This document shows, one piece after another, positions 1-4,886 of a stretch of DNA of 6,316 bases. Within the stretch, counting starts at the first letter, position 1. Every line of letters begins with the position of its first letter. The notes under the pieces were generated by a model. That model saw only the letters and a list, made by a program, of their open reading frames with translations, did no database searches and was not told the DNA's origin. The stretch comes from Pseudobdellovibrionaceae bacterium (GTDB lineage: Bacteria > Bdellovibrionota > Bdellovibrionia > Bdellovibrionales > JAMPXM01). The translations under genes were made by a program, and so were the position numbers. The stretch is from NCBI GenBank assembly GCA_022843085.1, contig JALHOI010000199.1, positions 1 through 6,316 of the forward strand, in the 5' to 3' direction.

Positions 1-109
1 CTCGTACAACCGCAAATTGAATTCCATTATCAGGCATGCGACTTGAGTTAGACCATAAGCTACAGTGCGTCAATTCTCGTTGTAAACGTTCGCCGAAGCT
101 CAAGTGCAG

Positions 110-853
110 CTAGTAGCCAGATTCGATTGTTGTCGCCTGGACAAGAGCGACGCCCGAGCTTGTTCCAAGTCGCGACGCGCCGGCGGCAATCATGAGGCGC
201 GCCGTTTCGTACGAGCGGATGCCGCCACTCGCTTTAACCTGCACGCGAGAACTGACAGACTGCCTCATGAGCGTGACGTGCTCGAGTGTCGCTTCGCCAG
301 AAGCCCGCCCAGCCGTTGAAAACCCGGTGCATGTTTTAACGAAGTGGGCGCCGCCGGCCTCAGCCGCCCTCGAGCTCGCAGCGATTTCTTCGCTTGTTAA
401 AAGGCTCGTTTCTAAAATCACCTTAACGATCGCGCGTCCTGAGACGGCGTTAACGACAGCGGCGACGTCATCGCGAAGCTCGCCCCACAATGCCGTCTTG
501 GCGAGGTCGATTCGCATGACCATATCGATTTCGCTCGCGCCGGCGTCGACGGCTTCACGTGCCTCAAACGCCTTCACTGACGTCGCAGAGGCTCCAAGCG
601 GAAAGCCGATGACAGCCGCGATTTTTACGACGGATCCTCGCGACGAGCTTTTTCCATTCAATCGTTTCTGCGCTGCTGCGACGTGAGCCCCGTTGACGCA
701 GACGGCGTAAAAGCCGAATTGCAAAGCCTCATCGCAAACTTGTTCGACCATCGCGGACGTTGCGTCAGATTTCAACAATGTATGATCAATGAACGGCGCG
801 AGATCGGCGGGGCCCTCAATTTTTTGACCCGCAGGGCTTATTAAATCGCTCAT
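110..853 (-). CDS. deoC: Deoxyribose-phosphate aldolase (DERA)
   Basis: This cytosolic class I aldolase cleaves 2-deoxyribose-5-phosphate to glyceraldehyde-3-phosphate and acetaldehyde, the last step of deoxynucleoside catabolism. The 247-residue product has the family motifs in order: IDHTLL at 22-27, GFPLG at 83-87, EIDMVM at 108-113 (D110 matches the proton-relay Asp), VKTCTGF at 172-178 (K173 is the Schiff-base lysine) and VKASGG at 206-211 (K207 is the second active-site lysine). GTSSG at 230-234 fits the phosphate-binding loop. It is slightly longer than many short-form DERAs (about 220 residues), through an N-terminal stretch of about 20 residues. The ATG start is fixed by a strong AGGAGG at 860-865, six bases upstream. 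No other deo gene is visible in the window, so an operon cannot be judged. All key residues are intact and I see no sign of decay. Confidence 0.96.
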   Translation of the reverse strand: MSDLISPAGQKIEGPADLAPFIDHTLLKSDATSAMVEQVCDEALQFGFYAVCVNGAHVAAAQKRLNGKSSSRGSVVKIAAVIGFPLGASATSVKAFEAREAVDAGASEIDMVMRIDLAKTALWGELRDDVAAVVNAVSGRAIVKVILETSLLTSEEIAASSRAAEAGGAHFVKTCTGFSTAGRASGEATLEHVTLMRQSVSSRVQVKASGGIRSYETARLMIAAGASRLGTSSGVALVQATTIESGY

Positions 854-990
854 TCTCGTCCTCCTGAAAACCAGTTCATGTCATAGCCATCAGTTTGCGG
901 CATGATTCGCTGTTCGAATCTAGTTCTTGCATAACCAGACGCAAGCTCGACAAAACCGGAAGTGTCGATGACACTGACTTTATGGCTCAT
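850..990 (-). CDS. Possible 46-codon ORF coupled to deoC
   Basis: A short frame with an ATG at 988-990 runs leftwards through the space before deoC. It stops at TGA 850-852, overlapping the deoC start codon as ATGA. The product begins MSHKVSVIDTSGF and ends MNWFSGGRE. I do not recognise it; it has no signal peptide or membrane segment. In its favour: it fills the intergenic space, the codons look ordinary for this genome, and the ATGA overlap is typical of translational coupling, with the deoC Shine-Dalgarno inside its last codons. Against it: there is no good ribosome-binding site before the ATG, its start lies only 17 bp from the oppositely directed gene at 1008, and a plausible deoC promoter lies inside it. 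The frame stays open further upstream, antisense to the gene at 1008. It may be a leader peptide, a small gene or chance. Confidence 0.28.
   Translation of the reverse strand: MSHKVSVIDTSGFVELASGYARTRFEQRIMPQTDGYDMNWFSGGRE
860..865 (-). promoter_or_regulatory. deoC: Strong Shine-Dalgarno for deoC
   Basis: AGGAGG on the minus strand lies six bases before the deoC ATG. It decides the start and suggests efficient initiation whether or not the frame upstream is translated. Confidence 0.85.
904..920. repeat. Inverted repeat GATTCG-N5-CGAATC
   Basis: A perfect 6-bp inverted repeat with a 5-bp spacer lies upstream of deoC, over its candidate -10 hexamer. Its position suits a repressor site, but no regulator family can be named from the sequence alone. 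Confidence 0.35.
917..944 (-). promoter_or_regulatory. Candidate sigma70-type promoter for deoC
   Basis: On the minus strand, TTGCGT (939-944) and TAGATT (917-922) are separated by 16 bp. They match the -35 and -10 consensus at 3/6 and 4/6 positions. This would give a leader of roughly 55 bases before deoC. An inverted repeat, GATTCG-N5-CGAATC at 904-920, overlaps the -10 and could be an operator. The prediction conflicts with the possible 46-codon frame being translated from the same transcript. Confidence 0.3.
961..975. repeat. Inverted repeat AGTGTC-GAT-GACACT
   Basis: A perfect 6-bp inverted repeat with a 3-bp centre lies 33 bp before the start of the gene at 1008. It could be an operator for the rightward promoter. 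A weak candidate promoter here is TCGACA (947-952), 17 bp, then GACACT (970-975), so the right arm would form the -10 itself. It also falls within the possible 46-codon frame. Confidence 0.35.
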
Positions 991-1007
991 TTGATCAAGG
1001 AAAACCG

Positions 1008-1433
1008 ATGATCTCAATTTTGAAAAGCTGTTCGATGATTCTGCTAGTGATGACCGTGACGGCGACTGTGGTGTCTCCGAGCGTGGCCATCGCGCAGGGG
1101 ACAACCGCTGAAAAGCCGCCCGTGGGTGGTCCGCGGCGACAGCTAGGCACAATCATCTACGCGGGACTCGGCGGAGCCGTCCTCGGTCTAAGCACCCTCA
1201 GCTTCTATGGTCGTCCGCAAGACAAGCTGGCCAACATCGCGATCGGTTTCGCGGTCGGAGTTATCGCGGGCACCGCGGCCGTGACTTACACGGCTGCGAC
1301 GAATCCTGATGAGTTCTATGGTTACAGCGACGATGGCCTCGGTCCCGCCCCACAGGTCGCGGTTATCTCAAATCGAAGAACCGATGAGTCGTCATCGGTT
1401 CTTTCAGCTTCATTCGAAGTTTTCAAATTCTAA
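1008..1433 (+). CDS. Small exported/membrane protein, Gly/Ala-rich hairpin
   Basis: The function is unknown. The 141-residue product starts with a signal-peptide-like segment (hydrophobic about 9-29, likely cleavage after the AIA at 27-29). A polar Pro-rich stretch follows (31-46), then two glycine-rich hydrophobic segments at about 47-66 and 74-97, joined by a short polar turn with SFYGRPQDK at 65-73. The C-terminal part is polar and ends SFEVFKF, with aromatic residues at the very end. The segments could be a transmembrane hairpin. The aromatic end loosely recalls outer-membrane C-termini but is not a clean beta signal. The ATG is supported by AAGGA at 997-1001, six bases upstream. The second hydrophobic hairpin resembles short Bdellovibrio-type proteins I recall, without a known role. 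The gene converges on pilT with a 15-bp gap and carries a perfect hairpin in its last codons. Confidence 0.8.
   Translation: MISILKSCSMILLVMTVTATVVSPSVAIAQGTTAEKPPVGGPRRQLGTIIYAGLGGAVLGLSTLSFYGRPQDKLANIAIGFAVGVIAGTAAVTYTAATNPDEFYGYSDDGLGPAPQVAVISNRRTDESSSVLSASFEVFKF
1376..1403. terminator. Perfect 12-bp hairpin inside 3' end of CDS
   Basis: AAGAACCGATGA (1376-1387) pairs perfectly with 1392-1403 around a four-base GTCG loop. It lies in the last 20 codons of the gene at 1008 and 46 bases beyond the pilT stop codon. Bases after the stem are only moderately T-rich on either strand. A bidirectional terminator serving both convergent genes is the likeliest role. The hairpin itself is certain; termination activity is inferred. 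Confidence 0.5.
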
Positions 1434-1448
1434 ATTTTAAAGTGGCAG

Positions 1449-2633
1449 CTAGCCTGACTTCTTAAATCGATTCGCAAGGCTACCAAGTGCGGAAGCTGGC
1501 GAGGCAGGTTGCATGATGATTCCGCTATTCGTGTTGGGCGAGGCGGCTGATCCGCCCATCACTGGCGACGAAGCTTGCGAGGCGGCGGCTTTCGCCTCTG
1601 CATCTGGTGCTTTGCCTAAAAAGTCGTTCGCATTCTCGCGCGTAAGTAAGCCGCGTTGTACGAAGCTTTCGGCGGCCGATTCGAAGGTAATCATACCTTG
1701 GTTTCGGCCTGTCTGCATGGCAGAGGGAATTTGAAAGGTCTTACCTTCGCGTATTAGGTTCGCGATGCCCTTGTTGCAAAACATCACCTCTTGCACGGCG
1801 ACTCGGCCGCCGCCAACTTTGGGAAGTAGGGCTTGCGAGATGACCCCGCGAAGTGATTCCGACAACTGCACGCGAATCTGCGCCTGACGATCGCCGGGAA
1901 ACACATCGATGATACGATCGACTGTTTTGTGAGCGCCGTTCGTGTGCAGGGTTCCAAACACTAAGTGGCCCGTTTCGGCCGCAGAGATTGCAAGCGATAT
2001 CGTTTCGAGGTCTCGCATCTCACCTACCAGAATGACGTCGGGATCTTCTCGAAGCGCCGCTTTTAGCGCGTTCGCAAACGACTTCGAATGGTTGTGAACC
2101 TCGCGTTGGTTGACGAGCGACTTCAAGCTTGGATGTACGAACTCGATCGGATCTTCGATGGTCAAAATGTGCGACGTTTGATTCGCGTTAATATGGTGAA
2201 TGAGTGCCGCAAGTGTTGTCGACTTTCCAGAACCCGTTGGGCCTGTGACGCAGATCAAACCCTTGTGGCAGTTAATCAGCTCGAGCAGCGACGGCGGTAA
2301 GCCAAGTTCGTCAGCCGTTTTAATTTTGGTCGGAATGGTACGGCAAACGACACCGATTCCTTTTCTCTGCATGAAAACGTTAACGCGAAAACGACCAATG
2401 GGTTCTTTGGTGTACGCGAAATCAAGTTCCCAATTTGTGATAAATTCTTTTTTCTGTTTGTCAGTGCAGATCTCAAAGATCAAATCCTGCGCTGCTTCTT
2501 GCGAAAGCTCGGGCAACTCTTGCCGCTCCATTTCGCCGCTTACGCGCAGGTAAGGAGGCGCTCCCGCAACTAAGTGCAAGTCTGACGCACCTTTATCTAC
2601 CATCAGTTTGAAAAGCTCATCGATCTTTGCCAT
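1449..2633 (-). CDS. pilT: Type IV pilus retraction ATPase PilT
   Basis: This is the hexameric cytoplasmic ATPase of the GspE/PilT family that powers disassembly of type IV pilins at the inner-membrane pilus base, giving twitching motility. The 394 residues show an N-terminal PAS-like domain (1-110, with ASDLHL at 16-21), Walker A GPTGSGKST at 131-139, the Asp box ILTIEDPIE at 156-164, Walker B ILVGEMRD at 201-208, and the His box HLVFGTLHTN at 223-232. GIANLIREGK at 289-298 matches the AIRNLIRE element that marks PilT rather than PilB. After about residue 345 there is an extra 50-residue Ala/Ser/Pro-rich, probably disordered tail; PilT proteins are usually about 345-370 residues. An AAGGA sits close before the ATG. 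No other pilus genes are adjacent. The start lies 38 bp from the divergent rng. Confidence 0.96.
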   Translation of the reverse strand: MAKIDELFKLMVDKGASDLHLVAGAPPYLRVSGEMERQELPELSQEAAQDLIFEICTDKQKKEFITNWELDFAYTKEPIGRFRVNVFMQRKGIGVVCRTIPTKIKTADELGLPPSLLELINCHKGLICVTGPTGSGKSTTLAALIHHINANQTSHILTIEDPIEFVHPSLKSLVNQREVHNHSKSFANALKAALREDPDVILVGEMRDLETISLAISAAETGHLVFGTLHTNGAHKTVDRIIDVFPGDRQAQIRVQLSESLRGVISQALLPKVGGGRVAVQEVMFCNKGIANLIREGKTFQIPSAMQTGRNQGMITFESAAESFVQRGLLTRENANDFLGKAPDAEAKAAASQASSPVMGGSAASPNTNSGIIMQPASPASALGSLANRFKKSG

Positions 2634-2656
2634 GATTCCTTTTTCGGCAATATATG
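2627..2656 (+). promoter_or_regulatory. Candidate rng promoter overlapping pilT start
   Basis: TTGCCA (2627-2632, 5/6 match to the -35 consensus), an 18-bp spacer and TATATG (2651-2656, 4/6 match to -10) lie directly before rng. The -35 overlaps the pilT start codon on the other strand. On the minus strand the same AT-rich patch reads TATATT (2649-2654), a 5/6 match to a -10 for pilT, but with no good -35. The divergent promoters would share or occlude each other. Only the sequence match is seen; activity is inferred. Confidence 0.45.
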
Positions 2657-2671
2657 GATCGGAATTGAACG

Positions 2672-4264
2672 ATGGCCTCAGAAATCTTGATCAACGTCCG
2701 GCCCAGCGAGACTCGGGTTGCCTACATTGAAAATGGGGTCTTGAACGATCTCAAAATAGAACAGAAAACTTCCCCGACCTTAGTCGGTTCAGTCCATCGC
2801 GGTAAGGTCTTGCGTGTTTTACCCGGCATGCAGGCTGCGTTTGTCGATATCGGTTTGGATCGGGCGGCGTTTCTCTACGTCGGCGATGTTCGGCCCAATC
2901 TCGATGGCGACGGCAGCGAACTACTTGGCGGCGACCTGATCGGCGCCGATTCACACGACGATGTCGCTGCTGGTGAGTCGGGCCTCGCTTCAAGCGCCGC
3001 ATCCGGCGCCGTGGACTCAGCGGATCGACCTAAGATTCAGGAGCTTCTCACTGAAGGCCAATGGATTCTCGTGCAGGTTGCAAAAGATCCGCTTGGAACA
3101 AAAGGTGCGCGTATCACGACGCACATTTCGCTGCCGGGCCGTCACGTTGTTTACTTGCCGACGCTCAATCACCGCGGTGTCTCGCGACGGATTGAAGAGG
3201 GTGCCGAACGCGATCGGCTTCGCGATCTGGTCAATATGATTGATCCCAAAGGCGGAGTCATCGTTCGCACAGCCGGCGAGGGTGCGACCGAGGCTAGTCT
3301 GCGGGCCGACCTCGATTATCTCAACCGACTTTGGCAAGACGTTCAGAAAGCTTATGAGAAGCGCACAAAGCCGGGGCTTGTGCATGCCGAGCCCGATGTT
3401 GAGCTTCGCGTGCTTCGAGATTCTTTGAGCGACGAGGTCGACCGAGTCGTGATCGACGATGAAAAAACGCACGGTAAAATTTTGGCGTTTTTATCGCAGT
3501 TCATGCCTCGCTTTAAAAACCGGGTCTCACTTTACAGTGACGAGCGGCCGCTGTTTGATCAGTACGAAATCGATCTTGAAATTTCACGCTCCCTTGAGCG
3601 GAAGATTTGGCTGAAGTCCGGTGGCTATATCGTCGTCGACGAGGCCGAAGCGCTGGTCGTTATCGACGTGAACACCGGCCGTTATGTTGGAAAGCGCGAC
3701 CTTGAAGATACGATTTTGAAAACGAACCTCGAAGCTGTGCGCGAAATCGCCCATCAGTTGCGAATCCGAAACTGTGGCGGCATCATCATCATCGACTTCA
3801 TCGACATGGAGAAAGACGCCCACCGAGAAAAGATTCTTGAATCGCTGCGAGAAGAGCTTGTGCGCGATCGCGCTAAGACGACCGTTGTCGCGATGTCGAA
3901 TTTGGGACTCGTCGAGATGACGCGAAAGCGCATCCGACCGAGCCTCGTGAAAACTCTATGCGAACCGTGCAGTCACTGCGACGGAAAAGCCTACGTCAAA
4001 ACGAAGTCGACCGTATCGCGAGAAATTTTTCGAGACCTCGAGCGCGAAGGGGCCGCGAATCACGCCGAAACGGTACTGGTGGTTCACTGCCACGCCGAAA
4101 TCGGCGATCACATTTACGCTGAAGAAACTGAAGCGCTTGAAGACGTCGAGCGTCGAGTTGGGCAAAGCGTCGTCTTTAAATTGGAACCGAGCTTTCATCG
4201 CGAACAGTATGAGATTTTTCGGTCTGGCCCCCAGGCTTCGAAACAAAACGCGAAGTCAGTTTAG
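2672..4264 (+). CDS. rng: Ribonuclease G (RNase E/G family)
   Basis: This is a single-strand-specific endoribonuclease that trims the 5' end of 16S rRNA and takes part in mRNA decay, cutting AU-rich sites with preference for 5'-monophosphate ends. The 530 residues align throughout with RNase G: N-terminal ILINVRPSETRVAYIE, the S1-like domain with VLPGMQAAFVDIGLDRAAFL at 49-68, KDPLGTKGARIT at 138-149, and the 5'-sensor VRTAGEG at 198-204 (R199, T200). The Mg-binding Asp residues are D332 in VIDVNTG and D375 in IIIIDFID, and the Zn-link cysteines fall in CEPCSHC at 430-436. It lacks the long C-terminal scaffold of RNase E, so G is the better name. Oddities are an acidic Ser/Gly/Ala insert at about 76-118 within the S1 domain and the absence of the usual Pro in the Zn-link. 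The ribosome-binding site is weak (GGA at 2661-2663), and the start matches the family N-terminus. Confidence 0.96.
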   Translation: MASEILINVRPSETRVAYIENGVLNDLKIEQKTSPTLVGSVHRGKVLRVLPGMQAAFVDIGLDRAAFLYVGDVRPNLDGDGSELLGGDLIGADSHDDVAAGESGLASSAASGAVDSADRPKIQELLTEGQWILVQVAKDPLGTKGARITTHISLPGRHVVYLPTLNHRGVSRRIEEGAERDRLRDLVNMIDPKGGVIVRTAGEGATEASLRADLDYLNRLWQDVQKAYEKRTKPGLVHAEPDVELRVLRDSLSDEVDRVVIDDEKTHGKILAFLSQFMPRFKNRVSLYSDERPLFDQYEIDLEISRSLERKIWLKSGGYIVVDEAEALVVIDVNTGRYVGKRDLEDTILKTNLEAVREIAHQLRIRNCGGIIIIDFIDMEKDAHREKILESLREELVRDRAKTTVVAMSNLGLVEMTRKRIRPSLVKTLCEPCSHCDGKAYVKTKSTVSREIFRDLEREGAANHAETVLVVHCHAEIGDHIYAEETEALEDVERRVGQSVVFKLEPSFHREQYEIFRSGPQASKQNAKSV

Positions 4265-4272
4265 TTCAGAGC

Positions 4273-4327
4273 TGAACCCGAGATCGCCAACCGGGTTGAA
4301 TCGGGTTGGCGGCGACCTCGGGGTTCA
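4273..4327. other. Long imperfect hairpin after rng
   Basis: Beginning 9 bases after the rng stop, TGAACCCGAG (4273-4282) pairs with CTCGGGGTTCA (4317-4327, one bulged base), and CGCCAACC (4285-4292) pairs perfectly with GGTTGGCG (4304-4311). Smaller palindromes follow at 4329-4342 (GCTCC/GGAGC) and 4341-4350 (GCTTCGAAGC). No T-run follows on either strand, so a classic intrinsic terminator is doubtful. It may stabilise the 3' ends of the two convergent transcripts or assist factor-dependent termination. Confidence 0.5.
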
Positions 4328-4349
4328 TGCTCCCCGTGGAGCTTCGAAG

Positions 4350-4613
4350 CTATCCGCCAGTTGAAACGCAATCCCAGCCAAGCTCACAGGCATGGGTGTC
4401 TTTCGTCCACTCGTAATGAACACGAGCTTCTTCCGAACCGCTGCACTCGGGCTGTCTGGTATAGGTCGTCCAACCGATCAGGCGTTGGATCGAGATATGA
4501 CCGTGGTAGGAGAGGTAGGCCTGCAGATCGACGCAGGTGTACTTCGATGCATCGATGTGAGCGAAGGCCGACGTTGAGAAAAGGAGAGCGGCTGCCAAGA
4601 CGAGACTTTTCAT
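4350..4613 (-). CDS. Small predicted secreted protein with four cysteines
   Basis: I do not recognise this 87-residue protein. It has a clear signal peptide: K at position 2, hydrophobic residues 4-13, and FSTSAFA just before a likely cleavage after A18. The mature part is about 69 residues, with cysteines at 27, 57, 76 and 82, enough for two disulfides, and a fairly polar, aromatic composition (YLSYHGHISIQ at 33-43, GWTTY at 47-51). A periplasmic or secreted location is inferred. Its size and cysteines loosely recall small periplasmic proteins of the HdeA type, but I see no decisive motif. GGAG (minus strand, 4620-4623) lies seven bases before the ATG and fixes the start. It runs against its neighbours, between rng and rplU, genes often adjacent in related bacteria, so it may be a later insertion. 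Confidence 0.78.
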   Translation of the reverse strand: MKSLVLAAALLFSTSAFAHIDASKYTCVDLQAYLSYHGHISIQRLIGWTTYTRQPECSGSEEARVHYEWTKDTHACELGWDCVSTGG

Positions 4614-4660
4614 TAAAAACTCCGTTGGTGTTGGGTTGTTTCGGTTAAAACTCTGAACGA

Positions 4661-4689
4661 ATTACACGAAATCGTTAGCGGAAACTTAA
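4661..4689 (-). promoter_or_regulatory. Candidate promoter for the 87-residue protein gene
   Basis: On the minus strand, TTAAGT (4684-4689) and TGTAAT (4661-4666, 5/6 match to -10) are separated by 17 bp. This would give a leader of about 40 bases carrying the GGAG site. The -35 is weak (3/6). Confidence 0.4.
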
Positions 4690-4748
4690 CCTCGTGGCAC
4701 CGTTAAAAAACAAATTCGTGGACGCGGGTGATCGACACAAGACGTCAA

Positions 4749-4790
4749 CCAGTCCGTAGGCCGGTCCCCAGGCCCAGGCAAATCGGCTGG
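4749..4790. other. GC-rich imperfect hairpin upstream of rplU
   Basis: CCAG and CCG (4749-4752, 4754-4756) pair with CGGCTGG (4784-4790) around one bulged base. Inside this, GGCC (4759-4762) can pair with GGCC (4771-4774). It lies just before the TTGACA of the presumed rplU promoter. It may be a structured or protein-bound upstream element; a role is not evident. Confidence 0.25.
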
Positions 4791-4795
4791 ATTTA

Positions 4796-4825
4796 TTGAC
4801 AACCTGCTGCGGGCTGTGGCATTTA
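4796..4825 (+). promoter_or_regulatory. Likely rplU-rpmA promoter region
   Basis: A perfect -35 consensus TTGACA lies at 4796-4801. At the expected distance the sequence GCATTTA (4819-4825) is a poor -10, so only the -35 is convincing. A better -10-like CATTAT at 4837-4842 is too far from it. Transcription starting near 4830 would leave a leader of about 55 bases before rplU. Confidence 0.4.
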
Positions 4826-4847
4826 CGGGAGCTTCGCATTATTTTCT

Positions 4848-4886
4848 GGTCCCCCGTGTTGAGGACCGTTGTCAGGAGTTTCCTCA
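4848..4886 (+). promoter_or_regulatory. rplU: rplU leader with two exclusive hairpins
   Basis: GGTCC (4848-4852) can pair with GGACC (4863-4867). Alternatively TGAGGA (4860-4865) can pair with TCCTCA (4881-4886), which closes a loop holding the Shine-Dalgarno site and takes up the A of the start codon. The two stems share 4863-4865 and cannot form together. The pairing is visible; regulation of L21 translation by it is inferred. Stems are short, so a chance arrangement is possible. Confidence 0.35.
4874..4878 (+). promoter_or_regulatory. rplU: Shine-Dalgarno that sets the rplU start
   Basis: AGGAG lies seven bases before the ATG at 4886. It favours this start over the upstream in-frame ATG at 4796, whose extra 30 residues do not look like L21 and would begin inside the candidate promoter. 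Confidence 0.8.

Noticed and set aside
41..105. Inverted repeat ACTTGAG/CTCAAGT downstream of deoC
   Set aside because: The arms are only 7 bp and 51 bp apart, with no T-run and no extension of pairing; it is likely chance, so no terminator is called.
192..686. 164-codon frame on the + strand inside deoC
   Set aside because: It is fully antisense to a clear deoC with intact active-site motifs, and its product shows no recognisable domain.
991..1152. Upstream extension of the minus-strand frame at 850-990, starting at 1152
   Set aside because: This part is antisense to the signal-peptide region of the gene at 1008, and its composition (Arg, Ser, Pro-rich) looks like a shadow frame.
3017..3472. 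151-codon minus-strand frame inside rng
   Set aside because: It is antisense to conserved RNase G sequence and has no supported start or domain.
4361..4648. 95-codon + frame opposite the secreted four-cysteine protein
   Set aside because: The minus-strand gene has a signal peptide and a ribosome-binding site; this frame is Arg-rich and shadow-like.
4796..4885. Longer rplU starting at an upstream in-frame ATG
   Set aside because: The extra 30 residues do not fit L21 and cover the TTGACA region, while a good Shine-Dalgarno supports the ATG at 4886.
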